A stretch of 64,000 nt of DNA from Paremcibacter congregatus (GCF_006385135.1 NZ_CP041025.1:1271501-1335500), one strand, 5' to 3'; positions 17,333 through 27,566 are shown, numbered from the stretch's first letter. Program-made: numbers and translations. The notes: generated by a model not told the origin, from the sequence alone.

Positions 17333-19129
17333 GTGGCTGACTATATTGCCCCGACCCGTGAGATGAAATTTGTCCTTAAGGATGTAATTGACATTGCTGA
17401 AGTGACGGCTTTGGGCAGGTTTCAGGATGCTTCCGATGATATTATTGACGCGGTTCTGGAAGAGGCGGGGAAGTTCTGCCGTGAAGTCCTGTCTCCGCTT
17501 AATGCGGTTGGGGACAAACAGGGGGCGCAGCTTACCGCGGACGGGGTTGTGGCTTCTCCGGGGTTTAAAGAAGCTTATCAGGCCTATGCGGATAATGGCT
17601 GGACCAGCGTGTGTGGAGATCCGGCCTATGGCGGCCAGGGGCTGCCACTGACCTTGGGGTCTGCGGTGTATGAATTTGTGGATGCGGCAAATATGGCCTT
17701 CAGCCTTCAGCCAATGTTGACCACGGGCGCCATCGAATCGATTCTGGCGCATGGAACGGCGGAACAGAAGGCTATATATCTTGAGAAAATGATCTCCGGT
17801 CAGTGGGGGGGATCAATGAATCTGACCGAACCCGGGGCAGGTACGGACGTTGGCGCGTTGAAGACCAAAGCCGAGCCCGCAGGCGATGGAACTTATCATA
17901 TTACGGGTCAGAAGATCTTCATCACCTGGGGAGATCATGACCTGACCGAAAATATCGTGCATCTTGTACTGGCCCGGACGCCGGGCAGTCCCGAGGGCAC
18001 GAAAGGCATATCCCTGTTTATCGTGCCGAAATATCTGGTGAATGAAGATGGCAGCCTGGGGGGGCGCAATGATGCGAAATGCATCTCCCTGGAACATAAA
18101 CTGGGCATTCACGGCAGTCCGACATGCGTGATGGCGTTTGGCGAAGAAAGTGACTGTATCGGGTATATGATCGGTGCTGAACATAAAGGCATGGCCGCGA
18201 TGTTTACGATGATGAATAATGCCCGCCTTAATGTCGGTATCCAGGGAGTGGGCAGTTCGGAACGGGCCTTGCAAATGGCGACAACTTTCGCAGCGGACCG
18301 GATACAGGGCAAGGCGATCGGGGCTACCGTTCCCGGGCCCCATGCCATTATTGAACATGCGGATGTGCGGCGGATGCTGATGACCATAAAATCGACAACC
18401 GAGGCCGCCCGGGCGTTGACCATGCTCAATGCCAAGGCCCTTGATCTTGCGGAACATCATCCGGATGAGGACGTCCGGCAAGCCAATAAAGGACTGGCGG
18501 ACCTGTTAACCCCGTTATCGAAGGCCTATGGGTCTGATATTGGGGTGGAGAACGCCTCATTGGCGGTACAGGTGCATGGCGGGATGGGGTTTGTCGAAGA
18601 AACCGGTATTGCCCAGGTCTATCGGGATACCCGCATCAATCCGATTTATGAAGGCACAAACGGGGTTCAGGCCATGGATCTTGTGGGTCGGAAATTACCA
18701 ATGCAGGGCGGACGGTTCTGGCGTGCCTTGCTGAAAGACATTGGTGAATTTACCACCACATTACCCGACACAGATGAATTTACAGGTTTGAAAGTCAATA
18801 TGCAGCAAGCGGTGGCGGCCAGTGAAGAATGTGCGGAATGGATAGTGGTTCAGCAGGGGGTGAATATGCGCAATGCTCTGGCGGGGTCATCCCCGTTTCT
18901 GCGCCTGTTGAGCGTCACAGTCGGTGGTTACCTTCTGGCCAAGGGGGCGCTTGCCGCGCGCACTCGATTAGATGAGGGGGACGAGGAACAAGATTTTCTG
19001 CAGGCCAAAATCATTACGGCCCGGTTTTATGCGGAACAGATTGTACCCACGACATTGGGGTTGAAAAGCAGTATCATGGCGGGGGACGAACTGTTTTTTG
19101 GCATCCCTTCTGAGCAGTTGACGCCTTAA
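17333..19129 (+). CDS. Acyl-CoA dehydrogenase (FadE-like, C-terminal extended)
   Basis: A 598-residue acyl-CoA dehydrogenase, longer than the roughly 380-residue mitochondrial type because of a C-terminal domain of the kind found in AcdA/FadE5-like enzymes. The N-terminal helical part, the central barrel with MNLTEPGAGTDVGALKTKAE and KIFITWGDHD, and the helical FAD part with EGTNGVQAMDLVGRKL are all present; the catalytic glutamate is probably in INPIYEGTNGVQ. It oxidises acyl-CoA to trans-2-enoyl-CoA and feeds electrons to ETF. The GTG start has AGGAG eight bases upstream. It is followed by an acyl-CoA ligase gene, giving activation and first oxidation of fatty acids, and lies under two PsrA-like boxes. 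Confidence 0.95.
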   Translation: MADYIAPTREMKFVLKDVIDIAEVTALGRFQDASDDIIDAVLEEAGKFCREVLSPLNAVGDKQGAQLTADGVVASPGFKEAYQAYADNGWTSVCGDPAYGGQGLPLTLGSAVYEFVDAANMAFSLQPMLTTGAIESILAHGTAEQKAIYLEKMISGQWGGSMNLTEPGAGTDVGALKTKAEPAGDGTYHITGQKIFITWGDHDLTENIVHLVLARTPGSPEGTKGISLFIVPKYLVNEDGSLGGRNDAKCISLEHKLGIHGSPTCVMAFGEESDCIGYMIGAEHKGMAAMFTMMNNARLNVGIQGVGSSERALQMATTFAADRIQGKAIGATVPGPHAIIEHADVRRMLMTIKSTTEAARALTMLNAKALDLAEHHPDEDVRQANKGLADLLTPLSKAYGSDIGVENASLAVQVHGGMGFVEETGIAQVYRDTRINPIYEGTNGVQAMDLVGRKLPMQGGRFWRALLKDIGEFTTTLPDTDEFTGLKVNMQQAVAASEECAEWIVVQQGVNMRNALAGSSPFLRLLSVTVGGYLLAKGALAARTRLDEGDEEQDFLQAKIITARFYAEQIVPTTLGLKSSIMAGDELFFGIPSEQLTP

Positions 19130-19212
19130 GATATTTGTTCAGAACTCGGGAGGTTTTGAACGAATTCCAACGACAAAAAAATAATATCAAAATATAGGAC
19201 AGACATAGGAAA

Positions 19213-20907
19213 ATGACACAAAAGCCTTGGTTGAAAAATTACCCCGCCCATGTGGCCTGGGATCAGAAGTTTGACGCAAAGCCACTTTATACGCTGGTTG
19301 ATGATGCGGCGGCCGAGTTTGGCGATTGTGTTGCCTATGACTTTATGGGGAAGGAAACCACCTATAATGATCTTTTGCAGCAGGTCAACCGAATGGCCCG
19401 GGGATTACAGGATATAGGGGTCGGCAAAGGCGTTCATGTGGGGATTTTTATGCCCAATTGTCCCCAGTTCTCTGTGGCTTATTTCGGTATCCTGAAGGCG
19501 GGCGGTACTGTGGTCAATTACAGTCCGTTGTATTCCGAACAGGAACTGATCAATCAGGTGGAAGAAACCGACACCGACATCATGATCACCCTTGATCTGG
19601 CGGCGCTATATCCGCAGATGGAAAAAGTGTGCCAGAAAAGCCGGCTGAAGCATCTGGTGGTGGACAGGTTCTGCAATGCTCTTCCCTTTCCCAAGAACCT
19701 GCTGTTTAGATTCTTAAAAAGCAGTATGACGGCGTCTGTGGTGAAAGACCGCTATTATACCAGCTATGAAAAGCTGATGGATAATGAAGGAAATGTAGAT
19801 CCGGTCAATATCGATGTTATGGAGGATGTGGCCGTTATTCAGAGCACGGGCGGCACGACGGGTATCCCGAAAGGCGCGATGCTGACCCACAGCAATTTGT
19901 TCACCAATGTCTTGCAACTGGAAGCCTGGGCCGTGGGGCTTAGGCCAGGGGAGGAGGTGGCTCCCGGGTTTTTACCATTTTTCCATGTTTTTGCCATGAC
20001 CGTCCTGATGAATCTCAGCATCCGTCTAGGCGCCAAGGTGGTGATCATGCCGAAATTTGAGCTCGAAGCCGCCATGAAGATGATCAAGAAATATAAACCA
20101 ACCCTGTTTGCCGGGGTGCCGACCATGTTTACCGCGATGCTCAACCACAAAGACATTCACAATGTTGGCATTGAATGCATTCGGGTCTGTTTGTCCGGTG
20201 GTGCGCCTTTGCCCGTGGATCTGGGGCAGGCATATAAGGAAAAACTGGGATTGTGCATTTCAGAGGGATATGGCTTGACCGAATCTTCCCCCGTATGTGG
20301 GGCGAATCCCTTTGACCGGGAAACTCGATATGGCTCAATTGGCCTGCCTATGCCGGGGACGGAATTGATTATTGTTGACCGGGAAGATCCGCTAAAAGAG
20401 ATGCCGCTGGGCGAGCATGGCGAAATCTGTATTCGGGGGCCGCAGGTGATGAAAGGCTATTACAAACGTCCGGAAGCAACGGCAGAGGTTCTGATTGACG
20501 GCATGTTCCGCACGGGCGACGTCGGGTATATGGATGAAGACGGCTATACGTATATAGTTGATCGCGATAAAGATCTGGTGCTGGTCGGGGGCTTTAACGT
20601 CTATCCCCGCACGGTGGAAGAAGCAATTTATCAGCATCCGGCGGTCAATGAGGTGACGGTGATCGGCGTACCGGATGAATATCTTGGGGAACGTCCAAAA
20701 GCTTTTGTTTCACTGAAAAATCCCGATGAACCACTCACGGAAGCAGAGCTTATGGCGTTTATCCATGACAAGCTTGGCAAGCATGAGCGTCCCAAGGCGA
20801 TTGAGTTCCGTAAAGAGTTGCCAAAGACAATGATTGGCAAGCTGTCAAAAAAGGAACTGGTGGCGGAAGAACGGGAAAAATATGAGAAGCTGAAAGCCAG
20901 TGCATGA
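19213..20907 (+). CDS. fadD: Long-chain-fatty-acid--CoA ligase (FadD-like)
   Basis: A 564-residue AMP-forming acyl-CoA synthetase. The P-loop motif STGGTTGIPKGAMLTH is at about residues 211-226, the linker motif YGLTESSPV near residue 355, and the A8 region with RTGDVGYMDEDGYTYIVDRD near residue 435, followed by GGFNVYPRTVEE. The catalytic lysine should be the one in KTMIGKLSKKEL near the end. It activates fatty acids to acyl-CoA at the inner membrane using ATP. A ribosome site AGGA precedes the ATG. It lies 83 bases downstream of the acyl-CoA dehydrogenase gene in the same direction, so both probably belong to one fatty-acid operon, likely under the PsrA-like boxes. Confidence 0.94.
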   Translation: MTQKPWLKNYPAHVAWDQKFDAKPLYTLVDDAAAEFGDCVAYDFMGKETTYNDLLQQVNRMARGLQDIGVGKGVHVGIFMPNCPQFSVAYFGILKAGGTVVNYSPLYSEQELINQVEETDTDIMITLDLAALYPQMEKVCQKSRLKHLVVDRFCNALPFPKNLLFRFLKSSMTASVVKDRYYTSYEKLMDNEGNVDPVNIDVMEDVAVIQSTGGTTGIPKGAMLTHSNLFTNVLQLEAWAVGLRPGEEVAPGFLPFFHVFAMTVLMNLSIRLGAKVVIMPKFELEAAMKMIKKYKPTLFAGVPTMFTAMLNHKDIHNVGIECIRVCLSGGAPLPVDLGQAYKEKLGLCISEGYGLTESSPVCGANPFDRETRYGSIGLPMPGTELIIVDREDPLKEMPLGEHGEICIRGPQVMKGYYKRPEATAEVLIDGMFRTGDVGYMDEDGYTYIVDRDKDLVLVGGFNVYPRTVEEAIYQHPAVNEVTVIGVPDEYLGERPKAFVSLKNPDEPLTEAELMAFIHDKLGKHERPKAIEFRKELPKTMIGKLSKKELVAEEREKYEKLKASA

Positions 20908-20988
20908 CGTCTTTCCCATAAAATGCCCCCCTTTATGATGTCGAATATGCTAAACTGCGGTTCTTTTTGATGCCAGCAGGAGACCAGT

Positions 20989-21912
20989 GTGACAACCGGG
21001 TTGTTTTATCATAAGGATTGCGAGGATCATATCACGCCGGAAAACCATCCGGAAACGCGCACGCGTTTATCGGTGATCATGGACCGTCTTGATCAGGCTG
21101 ATTTTAAGGCCCTGCATCGTTTTGAGGTGCGCCCGGGTGATTTGGATCTGTTGCGGCTGGTGCATACCGATGCGCATATCGCCAATGTCCTGGACCATAT
21201 TCCGACAAACGGATATTTCAAGCTGGACAATGATACCTGTGTGTCGCCGGGTTCGGGCATTGCCGCCTTGAAAGCGGTGGGGGCCACCTGTCAGGCGATA
21301 GATGCCGTTATGGCCGGGGATATCACAAACGGGTTTTGTGCGGTACGTCCGCCCGGGCATCATGCGGAACCCGATCAGGCCATGGGCTTTTGCCTGTTCA
21401 ATAATATTGCCATTGGCGCGCTTCACGCCCGCACCATGCATTTCCGCCACCGGGTGGCGATCATTGATTTTGATGTGCATCATGGTAATGGCAGCCAAAC
21501 GGTGGCGATGCAAAACAAGGGTCTTTTTTACGGGTCCAGCCATCAATCGCCGCTGTATCCGGGTACAGGCCATCTGCAGGACCACGGGGAGGGCGTGATT
21601 ATTAACGCTCCCTTGGCGGCCGGCAGTGGCAGCCGCGCGTTCCGGCATTGCTATGAAGAACGCATCCTGCCGGAGTTGCGACGCTTCGATCCGGACTTTA
21701 TTCTGGTTTCCGCGGGGTTTGATGCTCATAAAGACGACCCCTTGGCGGATTTGAATCTTACAGAGGATGATTTCTCCTGGGTCACGCGAGAGCTGAAACA
21801 GGTGGCGGAAGACCATTGTCAGGGCCGGTTGGTGTCTTGTCTTGAAGGCGGGTATAATCTGAATGTTCTGGGGGAATCTGTTGCCGCACACGTTTCGGCA
21901 TTGATGCCATGA
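20989..21912 (+). CDS. Histone deacetylase family protein (acetylpolyamine/APAH-like)
   Basis: A 307-residue arginase-deacetylase-fold enzyme. The catalytic histidine pair is in RPPGHHAEPDQAMGFC near residue 122, the zinc ligands lie in IDFDVHHGNGSQTVA near residue 160 and in SAGFDAHKDDPL near residue 240, and GGYNLNVLG is the late conserved loop. Start is a GTG with GGAG eight to nine bases ahead. Bacterial members deacetylate small acetylated amines, polyamines or acetoin-related compounds rather than histones. It sits between the fatty-acid genes and the isoprenoid cluster and has no clear partner there. Family sure, substrate unknown. Confidence 0.95.
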   Translation: MTTGLFYHKDCEDHITPENHPETRTRLSVIMDRLDQADFKALHRFEVRPGDLDLLRLVHTDAHIANVLDHIPTNGYFKLDNDTCVSPGSGIAALKAVGATCQAIDAVMAGDITNGFCAVRPPGHHAEPDQAMGFCLFNNIAIGALHARTMHFRHRVAIIDFDVHHGNGSQTVAMQNKGLFYGSSHQSPLYPGTGHLQDHGEGVIINAPLAAGSGSRAFRHCYEERILPELRRFDPDFILVSAGFDAHKDDPLADLNLTEDDFSWVTRELKQVAEDHCQGRLVSCLEGGYNLNVLGESVAAHVSALMP

Positions 21913-21964
21913 GCCGCTTTCCGGTATAAAGGAAAATTAACGATTCTTGTTTCAGGAGCTATAT

Positions 21965-22234
21965 GTGTCAGATACTACTGTTGAACCTACTTCCATCCCC
22001 GATGATATCGCCAAATTGAATTTTGAAGAGGCGTTGAATGCATTGGAGCAGATTGTGAAAAGCCTGGAAGGGGGGCAGGTGTCGCTGGAAGAATCCATAG
22101 ATATTTACACACGCGGGACACAACTTCGTCAACATTGTGATGCAAAACTGAAAGATGCCAGTGCCCGGATCGAGAAAATCACGAAATTGCAGGATGGTTC
22201 CCTGGGCACAACGGCCTTGGATGACGTTGAATAA
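21965..22234 (+). CDS. xseB: Exodeoxyribonuclease VII small subunit
   Basis: The 89-residue product matches XseB: LNFEEALNALEQIVKSLEGG followed by VSLEESIDIYTRGTQLRQHC, the coiled-coil pair typical of this family. XseB binds several copies to XseA to make exonuclease VII, which cleaves single-stranded DNA from both ends. The frame is open from 21947 (a TTG), but I prefer the GTG at 21965, which has CAGGAG six bases before it and gives the normal length. xseA is not in the window. The gene heads the xseB-ispA-dxs-tlyA run common in Alphaproteobacteria. Confidence 0.94.
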   Translation: MSDTTVEPTSIPDDIAKLNFEEALNALEQIVKSLEGGQVSLEESIDIYTRGTQLRQHCDAKLKDASARIEKITKLQDGSLGTTALDDVE

Positions 22235-22298
22235 AACTGCCGGCCTGGCGTGTGTTCTGGCTGCGGGTATGAAATAACCATAATACAGAGATCATATA

Positions 22299-23201
22299 AT
22301 GACCAATGATAATAACGATCTGGCAACCTTGGCCCTGCGCGATGTTGCCGAACTGGTTGAAGAAAAGCTGATAAAATTGCTGCCCAAAGCAGTAGACCTG
22401 GAACAGCAGGTGATTGATGCCATGGAATATGCGTTGCTGGCCGGAGGCAAACGGGTTCGACCGTTTTTGGTGATGGAAAGTTCGCGCATTTGCGGCGTGG
22501 GGGAAAGTTCGGCCCTGAGGGTTGCGGCAGCGGTTGAATGCGCCCATACCTATTCTCTGATCCATGACGATCTGCCCTGTATGGATGACGATGATATGCG
22601 TCGGGGGCAGCCGTCGGTACATAAGAAATTTGATGAGGCCACGGCGGTACTTGCCGGGGACGCCCTGCTGACGCTGGCGTTTGAAATTTTGGCGGATGAG
22701 CAGACCCATGCCAACCCGCGGGTGCGGTGCGAATTGATCACGGCCCTGGCCAAGGCGCTGGGGGCCAATGGCATGGTTGGCGGCCAGATGTTTGACTTGC
22801 TGGCGGAAAACCAGGATCTGGACAAAATACGTATTACCCGGCTGCAACGCATGAAAACCGGGGCTCTGATTGTATTTTCAGGCGAATCCGGGGCAATCCT
22901 CGGAATGGCGGAAGAACGCCGGTGTCAGGCGTTGCGGGGCTATGCCCATGATGTGGGACTGGCGTTTCAGATTGTGGATGACTTGCTGGATGAGGAAGGT
23001 GATTCAGATGACCTGGGTAAAACGGCGGGTAAGGATTCAAAGGCCGGAAAGGCGACTTTTGTGTCACTGGCCGGGGTGGATGCTGCGCGAACCAAAGCCT
23101 TTATGCTGACCGATCAGGCGATACAGCATCTGGACATCTTTGGCGACAATGCAGAAAACTTGCGTAATCTGGCAAAATTCATTATTAATCGGGCCAACTG
23201 A
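22299..23201 (+). CDS. ispA: Farnesyl/geranyl diphosphate synthase (polyprenyl synthetase)
   Basis: A 300-residue all-alpha prenyltransferase. The first aspartate-rich motif, DDLPCMDDDDMRRG, is near residue 90 and the second, FQIVDDLLDEEGD, near residue 225. GGKRVRPFLV is the usual substrate-binding arginine region. The length and the DDLPCMD motif fit a short-chain (C10-C15) synthase; the product is probably farnesyl diphosphate for ubiquinone, undecaprenyl phosphate and other isoprenoids. It stands between xseB and dxs, which makes its substrates via the MEP pathway, a standard alphaproteobacterial order. Confidence 0.96.
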   Translation: MTNDNNDLATLALRDVAELVEEKLIKLLPKAVDLEQQVIDAMEYALLAGGKRVRPFLVMESSRICGVGESSALRVAAAVECAHTYSLIHDDLPCMDDDDMRRGQPSVHKKFDEATAVLAGDALLTLAFEILADEQTHANPRVRCELITALAKALGANGMVGGQMFDLLAENQDLDKIRITRLQRMKTGALIVFSGESGAILGMAEERRCQALRGYAHDVGLAFQIVDDLLDEEGDSDDLGKTAGKDSKAGKATFVSLAGVDAARTKAFMLTDQAIQHLDIFGDNAENLRNLAKFIINRAN

Positions 23202-23258
23202 TCATAAGGCGGTGGCCAAATGATACGGGGGCGGAAAACATGAGAAAAGTAGGTTCTT

Positions 23259-25184
23259 TTGGATAGTATTAAAGGTACGGAATTACTGGATCAGATACAT
23301 AGCTCTGACGATGTAAGCAAGCTCCACCCGAATCAGCTGAAGCAATTGGCTGACGAGGTACGGATGGATATGATTAATGCGGTTTCGCAGACCGGGGGCC
23401 ATCTGGGCGCTGGTCTCGGGGTTGTTGAGCTGACGGTGGCTCTGCATCATGTTTTCGATATGCCCAAAGACCGGCTGATCTGGGACGTGGGCCATCAATG
23501 CTATCCTCATAAAATTCTGACCGGTCGCCGCGATCGTATGCGCACCATCCGTCAGGGGGGCGGCCTTGCCGGTTTTACCAAACGCAAAGAAAGCGAGTAT
23601 GATCCTTTCGGCGCAGGTCATAGTTCTACCTCTATCTCCGCCGGTCTCGGGATGGCGGTGGCGCGCGATCTGGCAGAAGGCGATAACAACGTGATTGCCG
23701 TGATTGGCGACGGCTCAATGAGCGCCGGGATGGCCTATGAGGCGATGAACAACGCCGGGGCCCTGAAATCGCGCCTGATCGTCATTCTCAATGATAATGA
23801 TATGTCGATTGCCCCACCTGTTGGGGCGATGAGCGCCTATCTGGCGCGGCTTTTATCATCACGGTCCTATCTTAACATTCGTGATTTCGCCAAGAATATC
23901 GTCAAGCGTTTCCCGCGCACCATTAGCGAAAAAGCCAAACGGGCCGAGGAATATGCCCGCGGCATGGCCACCGGCGGGACGTTGTTCGAAGAGTTGGGCT
24001 TTTATTATGTTGGCCCCGTGGATGGTCATAATCTGGAACATCTTCTGCCGGTGCTGGAAAATGTTCGCGACGCCGGCGAGGGGCCGGTCCTGATCCATGT
24101 GGTGACCCAGAAGGGCAAAGGCTATAAATATGCCGAGGAAGCCAATGACAAATATCATGGCGTGTCCAAGTTTAATGTGGTGACCGGCGCCCAGAGCAAG
24201 TCGACGCCCAAGGCGCCAAGTTACACCAACGTCTTTGCCAAGGCGCTGATTGCGGAAGCGGAGAAAGACGACAAGATTGTTGCCATTACCGCGGCCATGC
24301 CATCGGGCACGGGGCTTGACAAATTTGGGGCGGCCTTTCCGGATCGTTGTTATGATGTGGGGATTGCGGAACAACATGCCGTGACCTTTGCCGCCGGAAT
24401 GGCGACGGAAGGTTACAAACCTTATGTGACAATTTATTCAACCTTCCTTCAGCGGGCCTATGACCAGGTGGTGCATGATGTGGCGGTACAGAACCTGCCG
24501 GTACGTTTCGCCATCGACCGGGCTGGTCTCGTCGGGGCGGATGGCCCAACCCATGCGGGGTCTTTTGATATTACTTATCTGGCGTCCTTGCCCAATTTTG
24601 TCGTTATGGCGGCGGCTGATGAAAAAGAGCTGATGCATATGGTCGCGACGGCAAACAGCATTAATGACCGGCCGTCCGCCGTGCGGTATCCACGCGGGGA
24701 AGGCATTGGCATGCCGTTGCCGGATGCAGGAACGCCCCTTGAAATCGGGAAGGGACGGATCATTGAAAAAGGGAAGAATATCGCGATTCTATCCTTGGGA
24801 ACCCGGCTTCACGAAGCCCTTGCCGCAGCAGAAAGCCTGAAGGCGCACGGTCTGACGACCACAGTCGCAGATGCGCGGTTTGCCAAGCCGCTGGATGTGG
24901 AGATGATCCGGAACCTGGCCCTAGAACATGACGTTCTGGTGACCATAGAAGAAGGGGCGATTGGCGGCTTTGGAAGTCATGTGCTTGATTATTTGAGCAA
25001 TGAAGGTCTGCTGGAGAATGGTCTCAAGGTGCGGACCCTTAAATTGCCGGATATTTTTCAGGATCAGGACAGCCCGGATATCATGTATGAGCAGGCGGGC
25101 CTGTGCGCCAAGGATATCGTGGAAGTAAGCCTGAAGGCGTTGCGGCGTAACGATACGTCATCTTCTTCCGTTGGAAAAATTTAG
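23259..25184 (+). CDS. dxs: 1-deoxy-D-xylulose-5-phosphate synthase
   Basis: The 641-residue protein is full-length DXS, the thiamine-diphosphate enzyme that condenses pyruvate and glyceraldehyde 3-phosphate as the first step of the MEP isoprenoid pathway. The ThDP motif [18 protein letters not shown] is at about residues 150-167, the DVGHQ histidine at residue 79, and the second-half active-site signature [15 protein letters not shown] at about residues 368-382. The start is a TTG preceded by AGG; a nearby ATG at 23240 is out of frame. tlyA follows 18 bases after its stop. With ispA it forms an isoprenoid precursor unit. Confidence 0.97.
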   Translation: MDSIKGTELLDQIHSSDDVSKLHPNQLKQLADEVRMDMINAVSQTGGHLGAGLGVVELTVALHHVFDMPKDRLIWDVGHQCYPHKILTGRRDRMRTIRQGGGLAGFTKRKESEYDPFGAGHSSTSISAGLGMAVARDLAEGDNNVIAVIGDGSMSAGMAYEAMNNAGALKSRLIVILNDNDMSIAPPVGAMSAYLARLLSSRSYLNIRDFAKNIVKRFPRTISEKAKRAEEYARGMATGGTLFEELGFYYVGPVDGHNLEHLLPVLENVRDAGEGPVLIHVVTQKGKGYKYAEEANDKYHGVSKFNVVTGAQSKSTPKAPSYTNVFAKALIAEAEKDDKIVAITAAMPSGTGLDKFGAAFPDRCYDVGIAEQHAVTFAAGMATEGYKPYVTIYSTFLQRAYDQVVHDVAVQNLPVRFAIDRAGLVGADGPTHAGSFDITYLASLPNFVVMAAADEKELMHMVATANSINDRPSAVRYPRGEGIGMPLPDAGTPLEIGKGRIIEKGKNIAILSLGTRLHEALAAAESLKAHGLTTTVADARFAKPLDVEMIRNLALEHDVLVTIEEGAIGGFGSHVLDYLSNEGLLENGLKVRTLKLPDIFQDQDSPDIMYEQAGLCAKDIVEVSLKALRRNDTSSSSVGKI

Positions 25185-25202
25185 GTCTCACAGGACGTCC
25201 TC

Positions 25203-25976
25203 ATGGCGAAGAAAAAACGCGTAGATCAGTTGATCGTTGACCGGGGACTGGCCGACAGCCGATCCAAGGCACAGGCGTTGATCATGGCAGGGGCGGTGTT
25301 CAGCGGCGAGAAAAAAATCGACAAGGCCGGGACTCAGGTGTCGGAAGATGTGGCCCTTGAAGTGCGTGGCAAACAGCATCCCTGGGTGAGCCGTGGCGGC
25401 CTGAAACTGGTGCAGGCGATTGAGGAATTCTCCCTGAACCTTCAGGATAAGACCGTCGTGGATGTGGGGGCCTCCACAGGCGGTTTTACCGATGTGTGTT
25501 TACATCACGGGGCGGCCAAGGTTTATGCGGTGGATGTCGGGCATGGGCAACTGGCCTGGAAACTGCGGAATGATGACCGGGTGGTGGTGCTGGAAAAAAC
25601 CAACGCCCGTTACCTGACCTCGGAACAGATCCCTGACCGGCTGGATATGATTGTCTGTGATGCAAGTTTTATTGGACTGCAGACAGTCCTGCCGGCGGCC
25701 ATGAGCCTGGCGGCGGAGGGCTGTATTCTGGCAGCCCTGATCAAGCCTCAGTTCGAAGTCGGCAAGGGCAATGTCGGCAAGGGCGGGGTGGTGCGCGACC
25801 CAGATCTGCATGCGGAAGTCTGCGATAAAATCGAACATTGGATTACTGGGGATATGCCGGGGTGGACCGTGCAGGGGATCACCACAAGTCCGATCAAGGG
25901 CCCGGAAGGCAACATCGAATTTCTGATTGTAGCAGAGTATCATAACACGGATGAGAGTGAACATGACCAGAGTTAA
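25203..25976 (+). CDS. tlyA: TlyA family rRNA 2'-O-methyltransferase
   Basis: A 257-residue protein with an N-terminal S4 RNA-binding domain (KKRVDQLIVDRGLADSRSKA, residues 3-60) and a C-terminal FtsJ/RrmJ-like methyltransferase domain. The SAM-binding loop is VVDVGASTGGFTDVCL near residue 85, and DASFIGLQTVLP plus LIKPQFEVGKGNVGKGGVVRD carry the catalytic aspartate and lysine. TlyA proteins 2'-O-methylate cytidines in 16S and/or 23S rRNA, which in some bacteria governs capreomycin sensitivity; haemolysin annotation is historical. The gene follows dxs by 18 bases and overlaps the next gene, a second RNA methyltransferase, by 14 bases. Confidence 0.95.
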   Translation: MAKKKRVDQLIVDRGLADSRSKAQALIMAGAVFSGEKKIDKAGTQVSEDVALEVRGKQHPWVSRGGLKLVQAIEEFSLNLQDKTVVDVGASTGGFTDVCLHHGAAKVYAVDVGHGQLAWKLRNDDRVVVLEKTNARYLTSEQIPDRLDMIVCDASFIGLQTVLPAAMSLAAEGCILAALIKPQFEVGKGNVGKGGVVRDPDLHAEVCDKIEHWITGDMPGWTVQGITTSPIKGPEGNIEFLIVAEYHNTDESEHDQS

Positions 25977-27216
25977 AATAGATCATATCGGTGCCCGGGG
26001 AGACGGTGTGGCGGAAACGCCGATGGGGCAGGTTTTTGTTCCCTTTTCCATCGATGGTGATGATCTGGAGGTCAAGATTCAGGGCAAACAAGGCCGCATA
26101 AAACACATCCATACCCCGTCCCCGCACAGGAGCCCGGCGAAATGCAGTCACTTCGGGAAATGTGGCGGCTGTACATTGCAGCATGTTGATCCGGCTTATT
26201 ACAGCCGCTGGAAACAGGATCAGATCAGAACGGCCCTCAGCCACCGTGGTTTTGACGATGTGACCGTTCTGAGCCCGGCAATAAGCCCGGAAGGCACGCG
26301 CCGCCGGGCCCGGTTGAATGTCATCGGGAAGGGGCAGGGGCAGGCGATTGTCGGCTTCTCGGAAAAAGCCAGTCACAATTTAATTGATATTACCGCCTGT
26401 CCGGTGATGGCGCCGGAGATTGAAAACTTTCTGGCGCCCTTGCGGACTTTTTTGGGGGCACAGTTAAAGCCGCGTCAGAAAATGGCGGTACAGATTAATT
26501 TGGCTGAAAATGGTCTTGATATCATTCTGGAAAGCGCAGGGGAACCTGACCTGGATTTGCGGATGGATGTGGCGGCATTTGCGGAAACACATGATGTGGC
26601 GCGGATTTGTTGGCTGGATACCAAACTGAAAAAGACATTTCACGAGATTATGTGTGAACGCCGCAAGCCCTGTGTCACTTTTGGTGGGCGCCAGGTCTAT
26701 ATTCCGCCGGGGGCCTTTCTGCAGGCGACAAAACATGGCGAGGCAGCGCTGACCGGTTTCATGCAGAAGGCAATCGGCGATGCGGACAAGGTTGTCGATA
26801 TCTTTGCCGGCTGCGGCACCTTTACCATTGCCCTGATTGGTGATCATGCGGTGCATGCGGTAGAAGGCAATCAGGATATGATTGGTTCTCTGAAAAGCAG
26901 CGCGCATCAGATGGGCAAGATACGTAATCTGACTACGGAAGTGCGGGATTTGTTCCTGCGGCCGTTATTGCCCCATGAGTTGAATAAATATGATGCGGTT
27001 GTTCTTGATCCGCCCCGCGCCGGGGCCCGGGATCAGGCGGTTGAAATTGCAGGGTCGGATGTCTCAAATGTGGTGATGATCTCGTGCAATCCCGCCACGT
27101 TTGCCCGGGATGCACGGGTGCTTGTCGATGCGGGATTTGACATGGGTGACATTCTGCCTGTGGATCAGTTTCTATACACCTCTCATCTGGAAGTTGTGGC
27201 GCATTTTACCCGTTAG
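25963..27216 (+). CDS. RumA/RlmD-like rRNA (uracil-5-)-methyltransferase
   Basis: A 417-residue class I RNA m5U methyltransferase. Near the N-terminus is a TRAM-like region, then a [4Fe-4S] set of cysteines, CSHFGKCGGC with a fourth in ITACP. The SAM-binding site is VVDIFAGCGTFTIAL and the catalytic cysteine is in MISCNPATFARD near residue 370; DPPRAGARDQ is the intervening conserved loop. It forms m5U in 23S rRNA or tRNA (RlmD, RlmC and RumB-like members are not separable by eye). An in-frame ATG at 25951 is possible, but 25963 gives the normal N-terminus. It overlaps tlyA by 14 bases, so both are translated together. Confidence 0.92.
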   Translation: MTRVKIDHIGARGDGVAETPMGQVFVPFSIDGDDLEVKIQGKQGRIKHIHTPSPHRSPAKCSHFGKCGGCTLQHVDPAYYSRWKQDQIRTALSHRGFDDVTVLSPAISPEGTRRRARLNVIGKGQGQAIVGFSEKASHNLIDITACPVMAPEIENFLAPLRTFLGAQLKPRQKMAVQINLAENGLDIILESAGEPDLDLRMDVAAFAETHDVARICWLDTKLKKTFHEIMCERRKPCVTFGGRQVYIPPGAFLQATKHGEAALTGFMQKAIGDADKVVDIFAGCGTFTIALIGDHAVHAVEGNQDMIGSLKSSAHQMGKIRNLTTEVRDLFLRPLLPHELNKYDAVVLDPPRAGARDQAVEIAGSDVSNVVMISCNPATFARDARVLVDAGFDMGDILPVDQFLYTSHLEVVAHFTR

Positions 27217-27510
27217 AAATGTTCTGGCGCCGGGGTTATCCGGAGGCATTATATGAGCAGGATTTTTTTATAATTCTTCTGTTTGTTGTCAGTAGCTTGA
27301 CAAAAATACGCATATATTATTCTACTTTTCTTTGTCAGAAAGCTAAAAATTTCGCCTTTCATTCATGCTCCCTTAAGGCTCTCGGTAATATACTCTTCTA
27401 CAGGGCAAAAAATGCCGCATATTGATGGTTAAGAAAACGTAAATATTCTTTTATTCATAATGTGTTAACCTTTGCCCGCAGAATTCTCCCTTTTTAAAGA
27501 GAGCGGGGAT
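27217..27510. other. AT-rich intergenic region upstream of sigma-54 promoter
   Basis: About 290 bases between the methyltransferase gene and the sigma-54 element. An ORF of 68 codons (27219-27425) has no ribosome site and an unlikely composition, so I do not call it a gene. GGTTAA at 27427-27432 and TTAACC at 27465-27470 form a long-spaced inverted repeat. The region would hold an activator site for a sigma-54 enhancer-binding protein, but I found no recognisable one. Confidence 0.55.
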
Positions 27511-27527
27511 TTGGCATGCTAATTGCT
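27511..27527 (+). promoter_or_regulatory. Sigma-54 (RpoN) -24/-12 promoter
   Basis: TTGGCATGCTAATTGCT matches the RpoN consensus TGGCACG-N4-TTGCW; only the C of CACG is changed (to T). The invariant GG (27513-27514) and GC (27525-27526) are 12 bases apart, as required. Transcription would begin near 27538, about 30 bases before the ATG of the next gene. Confidence 0.8.
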
Positions 27528-27566
27528 TAGGAATGGGCAAAGTATGTAACGAATGGAAAATAGTAG

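Noticed and set aside
27219-27425. 68-codon open frame after the RNA methyltransferase gene
   Set aside because: No ribosome site, composition of AT-rich spacer, and no features of a real protein.
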